Source: CAYSUS01 sp964434165 (lineage in GTDB: Bacteria > Planctomycetota > Planctomycetia > Pirellulales > Thermoguttaceae). Taken from it: a DNA stretch of 22,520 nt. Made by a program: the position numbers and the translations under genes. The DNA is taken from NCBI GenBank assembly GCA_964434165.1, contig CAYSUS010000110.1, positions 1-22,520 on the forward strand. Direction: 5' to 3'. Under the pieces are notes generated by a model. It was not told where the DNA came from. It saw nothing but the letters and a program-made list of their open reading frames with translations, and did no database searches. This document shows positions 15,401 through 22,508 of the stretch, one piece after another; the stretch's first letter is position 1, and every line of letters starts with the position of its first letter.

Positions 15401-16552
15401 AACTCCCTGGCCGACGTGAATCCACGTACGCTGCAGGCGGCCACCCGGGCGATCGGCTCGCTCAGGGACGCGGCGGCCGTGCCCCTGTTGTCCGAGACGC
15501 TCCGCCGGCACGCCGATCCTGCCGGCGGCAACCTGTTCCTGGCCGAGGCGGCGGCCGAGGCCCTGGGCCGGATCGGAACGACCGAGGCCCAGGCCGCGCT
15601 GGTCGAGGCCTTCGCCGGCCTGAAGGACTATCCCCAGTTCACCCTCTGGTACGGCGACCACCCGGCCTTGATGGCTTGCCACGCGTCGCCGGTTCATTAC
15701 TTCATCACCGAGGCCCTCGACCATTCGGGCTCGACGCGGGCGCGCGAGATCCTGCCGCACCTGATCCGCTCGCTGCCCGTCGATCCCGACCGCGCGCTGC
15801 TGCTACCCAACGACGACTGCGAAACGCTCGTGGGCCGCGTGATCCGCCGCCACGGGGCCGAGGCCGAAGTGGTCGAGACGTGCCTGGCCATGCTGGGCGA
15901 TGCGGAGGCCAAGCGCAGCCCGGAAATCGAGGCGGCGATCTCGGCCACGCACCGCTGCTGGGGCGGACACCCGGGCCCGGAGAACCGCGCGGCTCAGGTC
16001 CTGTCGCTGGTCTGCCGCGATCGGAGATACGGGCCGCGGATTCTGGCCGCCTTCGATCGCTACCGGGCCAGGCCCACGACGATTCCGCGGGTGTTCGACA
16101 AGGGCATCCCCGTGGTGCTGGAGCTGCCGCTGAAGCACTGGGTGTGTTTCTACCTGGCCCGGGCATTGGGCAACCTGGCCGATCCGGACTCGGCCGAGGG
16201 GCTGATCGCGGCCCTCGGCGACTCGCCGGCCGAGGCGGCCAGCGGCCGGCCCGACCCGCTGGGGCCGGGCGTGCTGTTCCTGCACAACGACCTCACGCCC
16301 TGCTGGCGCGCGGCCGTGGCCTGGGCCTTGGGCCAAATCGGCGACCGCCGCGCCGTGCCCGTGCTCGTGGAGGTAGTAGGCAACCTGGAGAACGCCCCCG
16401 ACACCCGATACACGGCGGCCGAATCGCTGGCCCGAATCGCCGACCCGGCGAGCCTGCCCGCGATCGAGCAGCTCGCCGCGGACTACCCCGAGGTGTCCAC
16501 GCGGCAGGCGCTCATCCGGGCGGCGGAGCGGCTCAAGCAGGGAGCGCAGTAG
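12491..16552 (+). CDS. Hydrazine-synthase-alpha-like propeller with CxxCH heme motif and HEAT repeats
   Basis: 1353 residues from ATG 12491, chosen because GGAGG is 6 nt upstream and a signal peptide follows directly (1-22, MRPTRWILVTMAMAALASPAAA). Residues ~23-185 are a beta-sandwich of galactose-binding type (KWIWSS.., VYLNGRPVGE-like, ..WDLTGMLVPGRTVVAIEAVN). About 300-560 is a TolB/PD40 propeller matching the middle domain of hydrazine synthase alpha (SPSVSFDGRSILFSMAHDG, DIDPAELPDGRIVFTSTR, EPEVLADGRILFIRSD). About 606-720 is its C-terminal part, with one c-type heme site CVGCHH (Cys706, Cys709, His710). About 774-1350 is a long HEAT-repeat array (AVRTSAIGRLAIF, ERVAAAFALAACG..). Non-anammox planctomycetes have many such homologs, so the name does not imply hydrazine synthesis. 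Likely a periplasmic heme protein with a protein-docking arm; substrate unknown. No dehydrogenase partner is adjacent. Confidence 0.86.
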   Translation: MRPTRWILVTMAMAALASPAAADTRPLAFDGAKWIWSSAGPGGNLAGLSAGVSYFRAEVDIPENPALKSAEVVVTADNLFVLYLNGRPVGESETDNSAWQRPKRWDLTGMLVPGRTVVAIEAVNTLPGPAGLLAKFVAELEDGRRIELASDSDWKCTYQAVSNWQQPDFDDQKWAAASVVGAFGASPWGKVDAGVDPKPGGGKIGRVHRTAREALNQAARRGQVGPVVEQEPAEDFVWPGGIVFVGDDCSLYREHRKNGSSYDSLSVTIFNPRKSRAFPEHDLPAPMKVGHKLYALAASAPDARPRLLVDAGRGAIGSPSVSFDGRSILFSMAHDGDPFYHIYRVPAEGGRPERLTDGPFHDIDPAELPDGRIVFTSTRIGRFEEYHNPPSRSLFVMAADGGDVRPITSTIIFDNEPEVLADGRILFIRSDNFFDRGKVETLLHAVHPDGSEGYTEFGLDNGPEYGGRLRAYLCGSPAPMPDGRVAYLSGPGVTVGRLGYPAKDLQHFSVGAGDVAALPDGRLLCTTARSIPIEIKTGKNKRTIHDLSYEKIGVLDPSAQPPTLTVIYHSPNGPLHSPVYLGPRKRPPQLAEKVERWREEQPRPTGVLYCQNARFTQQTTAGWPHVRAIRVIAGTGLTVRSSHSYIVHAGNETVELGTVPLAPDGSFAVEVPADTPIALQAVDGEGRSELNEMSWIYVRPGEKRGCVGCHHDRQATPLHAGLMPQALKTRPLRLLDEGEPHRYRGNNAAVTGMMELQFDRYREVAGINRHGRPDDPLATGADEVAALVRQLEGEDLAVRTSAIGRLAIFRDRAAAPALAQRLREGKREERVAAAFALAACGTRESVAPLLEALTDPEPLVAQAAAVALENLTGHAAQFNAFAGQEQRARQAGAWRQWIAQTGWPSIEKDLIARLESPDRNVVRRAAVALAHVGSSDEARAALRQYVTAHRDDNPYPAWQKAGHRGDRARFNSLADVNPRTLQAATRAIGSLRDAAAVPLLSETLRRHADPAGGNLFLAEAAAEALGRIGTTEAQAALVEAFAGLKDYPQFTLWYGDHPALMACHASPVHYFITEALDHSGSTRAREILPHLIRSLPVDPDRALLLPNDDCETLVGRVIRRHGAEAEVVETCLAMLGDAEAKRSPEIEAAISATHRCWGGHPGPENRAAQVLSLVCRDRRYGPRILAAFDRYRARPTTIPRVFDKGIPVVLELPLKHWVCFYLARALGNLADPDSAEGLIAALGDSPAEAASGRPDPLGPGVLFLHNDLTPCWRAAVAWALGQIGDRRAVPVLVEVVGNLENAPDTRYTAAESLARIADPASLPAIEQLAADYPEVSTRQALIRAAERLKQGAQ

Positions 16553-16598
16553 GCGAAACCGGCTCCGCCCTCGGCGCAATGGCAAATGGGGTGCGCGG

Positions 16599-19169
16599 TC
16601 ATGCGTGGGGCGATCCGCTCTCCCCGCTGACCTGCATCGGGTGCTCGACGGCGTACTGGGCGAACCACTCGCGCAGGTTCTCGGCGGCCTGGTCCGGGCT
16701 GCTCTGGCAGACCCACAGGCCCAGGTGCTCGAAGCCGCCGGTTTCTTGCGTGTACGGCAAGAACTCGCAATACAGCCCGGCCCCGGGACCGCTGGACACG
16801 ACGACGTTGTACGCGGCCGGGCGGCCGATCGCCGGCATGATGCCCATCAGGGCGGCTGTGACCTCGCCCCATGCCTGGGACAGCGCGGTCACTTCGGATT
16901 CATCGCACTCGCAGAGATGGCCCTTGCGGTGGTCCTTGAGCACCAGCAGCATGTTGTACGGCCGGCGCATGAAGTACGGCACCATCAGCACGGCCGGGCC
17001 GTAGTCCTTGACCACGAGGTCGGCCGAATTCTCGCGAAGCATGTACGCCGCGAAGGTCTCGCCGCGCTCGTGCGCGAAGCGCTCGTTGCGCTCCAGGTGT
17101 CGCGGCTTCACGTTGCCGTAGATGATCTGCTGGTGGCCGTGCGCGAGCGATCCGCCCACCAGGCGGCCGTAGTTCTTGATCGAGAGCACGTAGCCGTGCG
17201 TGGGCCGGCCGTCGGCCAGGGCTCCGGAGACCGGGTAGCCGGCCGAATCGTCCAAGAGCAGCTTGCCCTCCAGCGCGGCCAGACGCTCGAAGGCCACGAC
17301 GCGGTCCGACTGCGGCATGTTGTACCAGTCGCGGTCGAAGTAGGACGAAGTCCACTGGAGGAAGTGCATGCCGCGCGGGCACTGGCCGTCGGGCCGCCCG
17401 TCGCCACCCGTGCCCTCGAAGGGGTACACGACGGGGAACAGGTTCTTGTTGATGAACGTGAAGCCCTCGCTCAGCGGGGCCACGTCGATCACGCCGGTCG
17501 TCTCGCCGCGGCAGACCGGATCGGCGGCGCCTTCCTCCACGGGCTCGCTGGGCGGCTCCGCGTTGTCGTGCGGCCGGCGGGCCCGCGCCGCGTTGAACAC
17601 GATGAGCGAGCCGTCGCGAGGATCGGTCCGGCAGATTCCGTCGGGAAGGAACCTGGCGAGCTGTTCCTCCTCGCGGAACAGGCCCTCGATCTCGGAGGTG
17701 GAGAGGTCGTCCAGACGCTCGTTTTGGAGGATGCCCTGGAGCGTGGCCCGCGTCAGATGGTAGCGTTCCTCGGTGACGTAGCGGGCGCGGACCTTCTCGC
17801 CGAAGCCCACGTCCTCGAGGAACTTGCGCACCATGCCCTCCCACGTGAAGTAGGGGATGGTGATGCGGTACGCCTCTTCGCCCATCTTGTGCCGCAGCTC
17901 GTCGTCGGCCAGGAGTTTCTCGATCGCGCAGGCGAAGCCGTCCACTTCGTCGGCCTGGACCACGATGCCGCCCTGCCCGATCTTCAGCGGCGTGGGGACC
18001 CCATCGCAGGCCTCCTCGCGCACGTCCCCGTCGAGCAGGTAATCGGTCACGAACGGGATCAGGTGGCTGCCGACCACCGGCACGGCCGTGGCCGCGGCCT
18101 CCTGCACCGCCATCCCGAAGCCCTCCATCACCGAGGGCGAGCAGTAGACGTCGGTGATGGCATAGAGGTCGGGGAGCTGTTCCCAGATGTTGCCGACCAC
18201 GGCCACGTGCGAGGACACGCCCAGCTCGGCGATCAGGTTCCACAGGTCGCCGTGGATCTTCTCCTCCATCGGATCGATCGCCACCACCAGCAGCGTGTCG
18301 GGCCGCTTCTTGTGGATCTTGGCGAACGCCTTGATCAGCACGTCCTTGCGCTTCGTGTTGTCGGTGCGGCTGATCTCGGCGATGATCTTGCAGCGGCGGA
18401 CCTGGTCGGGGTTGAGCCCGCACTGCCGGCCGAGGAACTCGTAGATCCCGTGCTCCGTGGCGATCTTGCGGGGATGGAACCGGCTGACGTCGATGCAAGG
18501 CGGCAGGAACAAGGGCTGCCCGACGCCGTACTCCTCAATCAGCGTCTGGCGGATCAGAGGCGAAGTCGCGGCCGCCCCGTCCAGCTCGGCGATCAGCCCC
18601 TGCTCGATGGCGATCCGCTCGTCGATGCGGAGACTGGCCCAGGTCTCGGGCTTCATGTTCCGCTTCTTGATCGTCCCCAGCGAGTGCGGCACCCAGACGT
18701 GCTTCACCTCGCGGCGGAAGCGCTGCTTGACCAGGGCCCCGACATTCGCCCCGTCCCAGTAGTGGGAGATGATCAGATCGACGTGTCCGCCGATGGGGCT
18801 TTCCAGGAAGTCCCATAGGTACTCGGCCAGGCGCGGCGTGTGCGGCTCCATGTCCTCCTTGCGCACGAACTCGGGCGTGCCGTCCTCGAGGTACAGGATC
18901 CGCTGCCGCGCGTCCTTGTATCGCAGGCCGACCTGCATCTCGCCCGTGACCGGATGCGGATACCCGCCACGGTTGGCAATGGTCACGCGGAAGCCCAGGT
19001 TGGCCAGGGCCTCGGTGAACATATTCACGAAGAGGTTCTGCCCGCCCGTGTCCGTCAGGCCCGGCACCACGTCCCACTGGTGGACGCCGTGGTTGGTGAC
19101 CATCAGGATGTGCGGCGCTTCGTAGCTGATGAACGCCTGATGGGTGGGGTCCTTGGCGAATTCGAACAT
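16599..19169 (-). CDS. SPS-like GT4 glycosyltransferase fused to GalT-like nucleotidyltransferase
   Basis: 856 residues from ATG 19169 (AAGGAG 8 nt upstream). Residues 1-~480 are a GT-B glycosyltransferase close to sucrose-phosphate synthase: TDTGGQNLFV (39-48), SHYWDGANVGALV (135-147), PHSLGTIKKR (161-170, like the HSLGR of SPS), EISRTDNTKRKDVLIKAF (265-282) and the E-x7-E element MEGFGMAVQE (348-357). About 495-845 resembles galactose-1-phosphate uridylyltransferase of the HIT superfamily: INKNLFPVVYPF (573-584), GGSLAHGHQQI (672-682) with an HxHxQ active site (His679 the likely nucleophile), and a C-terminal FLPYTQETGGFEHLGLWV like the GalT end. GalT relatives move nucleotides to sugar phosphates or phosphorolyse NDP-sugars. 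I infer that this half makes or regenerates the sugar nucleotide used by the first half. It is cytoplasmic, in an operon with a sucrose-phosphatase-like gene. Acceptor and donor are not proven. Confidence 0.88.
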   Translation of the reverse strand: MFEFAKDPTHQAFISYEAPHILMVTNHGVHQWDVVPGLTDTGGQNLFVNMFTEALANLGFRVTIANRGGYPHPVTGEMQVGLRYKDARQRILYLEDGTPEFVRKEDMEPHTPRLAEYLWDFLESPIGGHVDLIISHYWDGANVGALVKQRFRREVKHVWVPHSLGTIKKRNMKPETWASLRIDERIAIEQGLIAELDGAAATSPLIRQTLIEEYGVGQPLFLPPCIDVSRFHPRKIATEHGIYEFLGRQCGLNPDQVRRCKIIAEISRTDNTKRKDVLIKAFAKIHKKRPDTLLVVAIDPMEEKIHGDLWNLIAELGVSSHVAVVGNIWEQLPDLYAITDVYCSPSVMEGFGMAVQEAAATAVPVVGSHLIPFVTDYLLDGDVREEACDGVPTPLKIGQGGIVVQADEVDGFACAIEKLLADDELRHKMGEEAYRITIPYFTWEGMVRKFLEDVGFGEKVRARYVTEERYHLTRATLQGILQNERLDDLSTSEIEGLFREEEQLARFLPDGICRTDPRDGSLIVFNAARARRPHDNAEPPSEPVEEGAADPVCRGETTGVIDVAPLSEGFTFINKNLFPVVYPFEGTGGDGRPDGQCPRGMHFLQWTSSYFDRDWYNMPQSDRVVAFERLAALEGKLLLDDSAGYPVSGALADGRPTHGYVLSIKNYGRLVGGSLAHGHQQIIYGNVKPRHLERNERFAHERGETFAAYMLRENSADLVVKDYGPAVLMVPYFMRRPYNMLLVLKDHRKGHLCECDESEVTALSQAWGEVTAALMGIMPAIGRPAAYNVVVSSGPGAGLYCEFLPYTQETGGFEHLGLWVCQSSPDQAAENLREWFAQYAVEHPMQVSGESGSPHA

Positions 19170-19225
19170 TGGAATTTCTCCTTGGCTTGCACGTCGATCC
19201 GAGGGGGCCCGCGGGCCGCGACGTT

Positions 19226-19981
19226 TCAGCTCAATACGCCGAAGTGCTCCAGCCCCTCCTCGACTCCCGCCGCGTGCGGCAGGCTGGCACAGTACGCCCT
19301 GTCGGGGCCGCGACGCCGCGCGACCTCGACCAGTTCGGGCCGAGCGTTGGCCACGACGATGCCTCGATCGAACTCCTCGAGCATGGTGGCGTCGTTGCCC
19401 GTGTCCCCCGCCACCACGACTCGCTCCGCGTCCAGTCCCAGATGATTCGCCAGGAACCGAATCGCCCTGCCCTTGCCCGATGCCGCCGGGAGGATATCCA
19501 AATCGCGCCCACTGGACCATACGACTTGATACCGATCCGCGTGGGGCTCGACCCGGCGGCGGACCTCGGTCGCAGCCGCCTCGGGATCGGGACACCCGTC
19601 CAGAAAGCAGCTTACCTTCAGCTCCGTGTTGAACACGTCATCCTGCATGGCCAGCCCCGCGATGCCGTCCAGGAAGCCCAAGGCCTCTGTTCGGCAGTAC
19701 TCGGCGAGGAGCCTCTCGCGCCAGGCGGGCATGGCCGGCGTGTTCTCCGACAGGGGAGCCAGGTAAATCTCCGTGCCGACCTGGCCCACCACGGCATCCG
19801 GCTCGGGCAGCCCCTCCTCGACCATGCCCTGAAGCACCTGCTCGAGTCGGCGGCCCGTCGAGAGAACCAGGTAAATCTGACCCGACGCCTGGCCCTGCTT
19901 GAGCCGCTCCGCGAGACGATCGAGGGCCTGGCGATCCCCCGTCAGGGTCCCGTCCACGTCCGAGGCTACGGTCCATCGCAC
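19226..19981 (-). CDS. Sucrose-6-phosphate phosphatase-like HAD hydrolase
   Basis: 251 residues starting with GTG at 19981, fixed by AAGGAG 7 nt upstream; the overlapping ATG is in another frame. All HAD motifs are present: DVDGT (8-12, Asp8 nucleophile and Asp10 acid/base), LSTGR (40-44), Lys170 in ASGKGRAIRFL, and AGDTGNDATML (191-201). VGQVGTEIYL (65-74) is characteristic of the sucrose-phosphatase (S6PP) branch. The expected reaction is hydrolysis of a sugar phosphate such as sucrose-6-phosphate to the free disaccharide, with Mg2+, in the cytoplasm. Mannosylfructose-phosphate phosphatase is the main alternative in this branch. It is the first gene of the pair: its stop is 56 nt before the start of the glycosyltransferase fusion, so co-transcription is very likely. 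Confidence 0.88.
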   Translation of the reverse strand: MRWTVASDVDGTLTGDRQALDRLAERLKQGQASGQIYLVLSTGRRLEQVLQGMVEEGLPEPDAVVGQVGTEIYLAPLSENTPAMPAWRERLLAEYCRTEALGFLDGIAGLAMQDDVFNTELKVSCFLDGCPDPEAAATEVRRRVEPHADRYQVVWSSGRDLDILPAASGKGRAIRFLANHLGLDAERVVVAGDTGNDATMLEEFDRGIVVANARPELVEVARRRGPDRAYCASLPHAAGVEEGLEHFGVLS

Positions 19982-20015
19982 GACTGCTCTCCTTCCAGCT
20001 ACGGATTGGCCACAG

Positions 20016-20045
20016 AAGGTTATGACACATAAGGTTGCGACACAT
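20016..20045. repeat. Tandem 15-bp direct repeat upstream of the sugar operon
   Basis: AAGGTTATGACACAT (20016-20030) is followed immediately by AAGGTTGCGACACAT (20031-20045), 13 of 15 bases equal. It lies 35-64 nt upstream of the phosphatase GTG, inside the likely leader or promoter. It could be a regulator site, or the remnant of a mobile-element end. Confidence 0.6.
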
Positions 20046-20071
20046 GGGAAACCCCGCTCTCGGGGCTTCCC
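20046..20071 (-). other. Stem-loop in the leader of the sugar operon
   Basis: GGGAAACCCCG (20046-20056) and CGGGGCTTCCC (20061-20071) pair over 11 bp around a 4-nt loop. The sixth pair is a G-U wobble in minus-strand RNA but an A-C mismatch in plus-strand RNA, so the structure fits a minus-strand transcript. There is no following T-run, so a terminator is unlikely. Confidence 0.5.
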
Positions 20072-20134
20072 AAGGGAATACTACGCCGCAGGGGGGATTT
20101 CGCAAATGCCCGGCTAGCCCTGCCGCGGCAGAAG

Positions 20135-20383
20135 AGCCGGGGCTGGCAGCGCTTTCACCGGGGGCTGGAGCCCATCCCGCGACACCGTCGGGGCAGGTCT
20201 CGAAGAGCCGCGCGAGCGGCGCGTTGGGTAAACACTGCTGTCCCCCGCGGCGCCCCGGCGCCTGGCGCGGAAGGGGACAGGAACCGTTCTCCCGGACGCG
20301 AGAAGACCGCCTTCATACCGGCAACGCGCGCGGAGAGTTTACCTCGGCGCCAGGGCCCGAGGAGAACGCTTCCAGCCCCGGCT
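20135..20383. repeat. 249-bp imperfect palindromic element
   Basis: The outer ends are 17-bp inverted repeats with one mismatch (20135-20151 AGCCGGGGCTGGCAGCG; 20367-20383). An inner 8-bp pair, CTGTCCCC (20238-20245) and GGGGACAG (20273-20280), has exactly the same centre (20259). At the centre two GGCGCC units flank CC (20249-20262). Similarity between the two arms persists in patches. No gene is seen inside. It fills most of the 457-bp gap 19982-20438. It could be a MITE-like or REP-like element; no target-site duplication was identified. Confidence 0.6.
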
Positions 20384-20438
20384 GGAGATGGCCCACGGGC
20401 CGGATAGCCTGCCGTGCGCCAATGCCCTTCGCGGCGAA

Positions 20439-22151
20439 TCAGGGCCCTCCAACGACGCGAGGTCGCTTCTTCCTGACGTGAAGCACCCAATCCTTCCAGT
20501 GCTTCACGCCGGGGAAGCTCTCCGGCGGCCGGAACTCGCGGATCGCGCCGCCGGCCACCTCACCGGTTTTTCTGATCCTCTCCTCGGACAAGTCGATCCA
20601 GCGGAACTCCAGCCGGTCGTCGCCCGCGGAGGGCCGCAGGTCGAGCTTCGCCGCCCCGCCCCAGCGGAGGAAGGCCACGTACTCCTCGCCCGGCACCGCG
20701 GCGCAGTAGGGAGAAGGGTTCTCCAGGAGCAGCTCCGGATGCGGCTCCAGCCGCCACCAGCGCATGGCGCGGAGAGTCCTCGCCATGAAACCGATCGACG
20801 TGGCGCCGGGGTAGTCGAGCGTGTCGCGCTCGAATCCCATCTCCAGCGGCCAGGGGCCCTCCTCAGCCGGGGCCTCGGGCACGTGGGCCCGCCACACGTG
20901 GCCTCCTCCGTAGGTGTGCCCGGCGGCGCCCGAGAGTATCGCCGACCAGGCTCCGAACCGGATGTCGACCGCCGTGGGGTTGCCCTCCAAGAACTCGTAC
21001 CACGGCTCGGTGACGACGATCGGCTTGGCCGGTCGGCGGCGGTACGCATCGGCGACCACGCGCGGGATCATCTCGTTGCGCCACCGGCCGTGTCCCACCT
21101 GGCTCTGGTGATAGTCGAGCCAGGGCTCCGCGTGCATCGTCTCGGCCGTGGACCACTGCGGCGCGGCCGCGCCGCCGTCCCACGCCGGCGGCGTGGGATG
21201 GGCCCCGATGAGGCGCTCGTAGGGATCCTCCGCATCGATGAGCCGGCCGAGCCCCTTCCAGAAGTCGAGTCCCAGCCCGCCGTAATCGTGCATGTTGTAC
21301 TCGCCAGCCAGGACCCATACCACGTTGTACGCCCCCAGCCGGTGCGCCATGTATCGGCACCAGCGGCGAAGGTTCTCCTCGCCGATCGATTCACCCATGT
21401 TCGGACTCGCCCACCAGCCGTTCAGCCACACCGTGATGCCCTTGGAGTTGGCATAGCGGATCATCTCCTCGACCTTGCGGATCTGCTCCAGGTCGGGTTG
21501 TCGGCACGCGTCGTCCAGCAGGGAGCTGGCTGGCTTCCATCCCCGTCCGGCAAAGAAGAGCTGTCCCACGCTGAAGCCCTTCTCCGCACGATCGTCGGCC
21601 AGGCGCTTGAACCGCTCGAAGGGAATCCCTCGCTTGGTCCAATTCCACCAAGTGTCGCCGATCCACAGCATGGGCGTGCCGTCGGCATACTCGAAATGCC
21701 GTCCGGCCCGCGGGCCGTGATGGGCCACCCGCACGAAGCCGCGCCGCGTCGGGTTGGCCCTCAACTCCCCTTCCTCCCAGTCGTTGCACACGATGCGTCC
21801 CGAGCGCCCGTCGAGTCCCGCGTCGGTGGATTGGGTCCGGTACGACCACGTGCCGCACAGCGGCGGGGCGAAGCGGATTCGCCAGGTCCGCCCCCCGTCC
21901 CAGAAGCCGCTCAGGCGCAGCTCCGCGGCCTTGGCCTTTCCCGATTCAGACCGGAAGACCGCTTCGACATATCCCGGCTTGCCCTCCGGAAGGCCGTCGA
22001 CGTAGGGCGCAGCCAGTTCGCGCTCGGCCGAGAGCACGATTTCGATGGGTTCCCACGGGCGGCACGCGCGATCCTCGGCCTTGGCCTGCAGGCCGCCTGT
22101 CCAGAGTAGCAGGACGATAGAGCACGCAAGCAAACGACGATGCGCTGCCAT
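20439..22151 (-). CDS. Secreted DUF5060/DUF4038 glycosidase (GH140-like)
   Basis: 570 residues from ATG 22151 (AGGAG upstream). It has a signal peptide (1-23, RRLLACSIVLLLWTGGLQA). About 30-115 is a DUF5060-type beta-sandwich (PWEPIEIVL.., GTWSYRTQSTD). About 140-480 is a TIM-barrel of the DUF4038 apiosidase-like group, clan-A type: RHFEYADGTPMLWIGDTWWN (151-170), WLNGWWASPN, VWVLAGEYN with Glu284 as probable acid/base, and VVTEPWYEF with Glu382 as probable nucleophile. The last ~90 residues form the C-terminal beta-domain often annotated as a putative collagen-binding domain. GH140 enzymes cut apiose from rhamnogalacturonan II; whether this protein shares that substrate is not known, and many planctomycete homologs are untested. 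It is probably periplasmic or extracellular. A promoter is visible at 22217-22245. Confidence 0.87.
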   Translation of the reverse strand: MAAHRRLLACSIVLLLWTGGLQAKAEDRACRPWEPIEIVLSAERELAAPYVDGLPEGKPGYVEAVFRSESGKAKAAELRLSGFWDGGRTWRIRFAPPLCGTWSYRTQSTDAGLDGRSGRIVCNDWEEGELRANPTRRGFVRVAHHGPRAGRHFEYADGTPMLWIGDTWWNWTKRGIPFERFKRLADDRAEKGFSVGQLFFAGRGWKPASSLLDDACRQPDLEQIRKVEEMIRYANSKGITVWLNGWWASPNMGESIGEENLRRWCRYMAHRLGAYNVVWVLAGEYNMHDYGGLGLDFWKGLGRLIDAEDPYERLIGAHPTPPAWDGGAAAPQWSTAETMHAEPWLDYHQSQVGHGRWRNEMIPRVVADAYRRRPAKPIVVTEPWYEFLEGNPTAVDIRFGAWSAILSGAAGHTYGGGHVWRAHVPEAPAEEGPWPLEMGFERDTLDYPGATSIGFMARTLRAMRWWRLEPHPELLLENPSPYCAAVPGEEYVAFLRWGGAAKLDLRPSAGDDRLEFRWIDLSEERIRKTGEVAGGAIREFRPPESFPGVKHWKDWVLHVRKKRPRVVGGP

Positions 22152-22216
22152 GAGAGATTCTCCTCAAGCGGGATGGGCGAAAGTCAGACTGGGCAGAGGG
22201 CCGAAGCTGGGCACAA

Positions 22217-22245
22217 ATCCTATCGCGGCGAGCCGGTGCTCGCAA
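22217..22245 (-). promoter_or_regulatory. Promoter of the DUF4038 glycosidase gene
   Basis: On the minus strand TTGCGA (22240-22245) and TAGGAT (22217-22222) are separated by 17 nt, giving a leader of ~60 nt before the ATG at 22151. The -35 box is the same hexamer as that of the divergent tRNA promoter. Confidence 0.55.
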
Positions 22246-22349
22246 ACGACCGGCAGGGCCTTGTGCGGCAACGCCCCACTCGGCCGCGCGAGCGGTTGAA
22301 CCTCCCGCGTTTCCCAGAACCACGCTCCCCCCAAACCGGGATCCACTCC

Positions 22350-22377
22350 TTGCGAGTGCGAACCGATACGCTATAAT
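22350..22377 (+). promoter_or_regulatory. Promoter of tRNA-Asp
   Basis: TTGCGA (22350-22355) and a perfect TATAAT (22372-22377) with a 16-nt spacer. Transcription would start near 22384, about 50 nt before the mature tRNA. Confidence 0.7.
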
Positions 22378-22434
22378 CGCGTGTCTCGGATGCTGAAGCG
22401 GCGAGCTGTTCTTGCAGGGCCGGTGCCGTGTTCC

Positions 22435-22508
22435 GGGGGCGTAGCTCAATTGGTTAGAGTACTGGACTGTCGATCCAGTGGTTGCGGGTTCGAGTCCCGT
22501 CGCCCTCG
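22435..22508 (+). tRNA. tRNA-Asp (anticodon GTC)
   Basis: A complete 74-nt cloverleaf. The acceptor stem GGGGGCG (22435-22441) pairs with CGCCCTC (22501-22507), with one G-T pair at position 2. The anticodon stem CTGGA/TCCAG holds the loop CTGTCGA with GTC at 22469-22471. The T arm is GCGGG-TTCGAGT-CCCGT. The discriminator base is G, as expected for Asp. CCA is not encoded, so it must be added after transcription. Confidence 0.97.

Noticed and set aside
12344..15760. 1138-codon minus-strand frame opposite the heme/HEAT protein
   Set aside because: It mirrors the GC-rich third positions of the plus-strand gene, has no recognisable domain, and the opposite frame has clear signal peptide, propeller, heme and HEAT motifs.
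15007..17004. 665-codon plus-strand frame overlapping the HEAT part in another frame
   Set aside because: It is Gly/Arg/Pro-rich, lies within the HEAT-coding DNA and runs on past the stop into the convergent gene.
16605..18818. 737-codon plus-strand frame opposite the glycosyltransferase fusion
   Set aside because: Antisense of a gene with conserved catalytic motifs; its composition is that of reverse translation.
19638..20105. Minus-strand frame beginning at the ATG overlapping the phosphatase GTG start
   Set aside because: That ATG reads out of frame with the HAD motifs; the GTG start with AAGGAG gives the complete domain.
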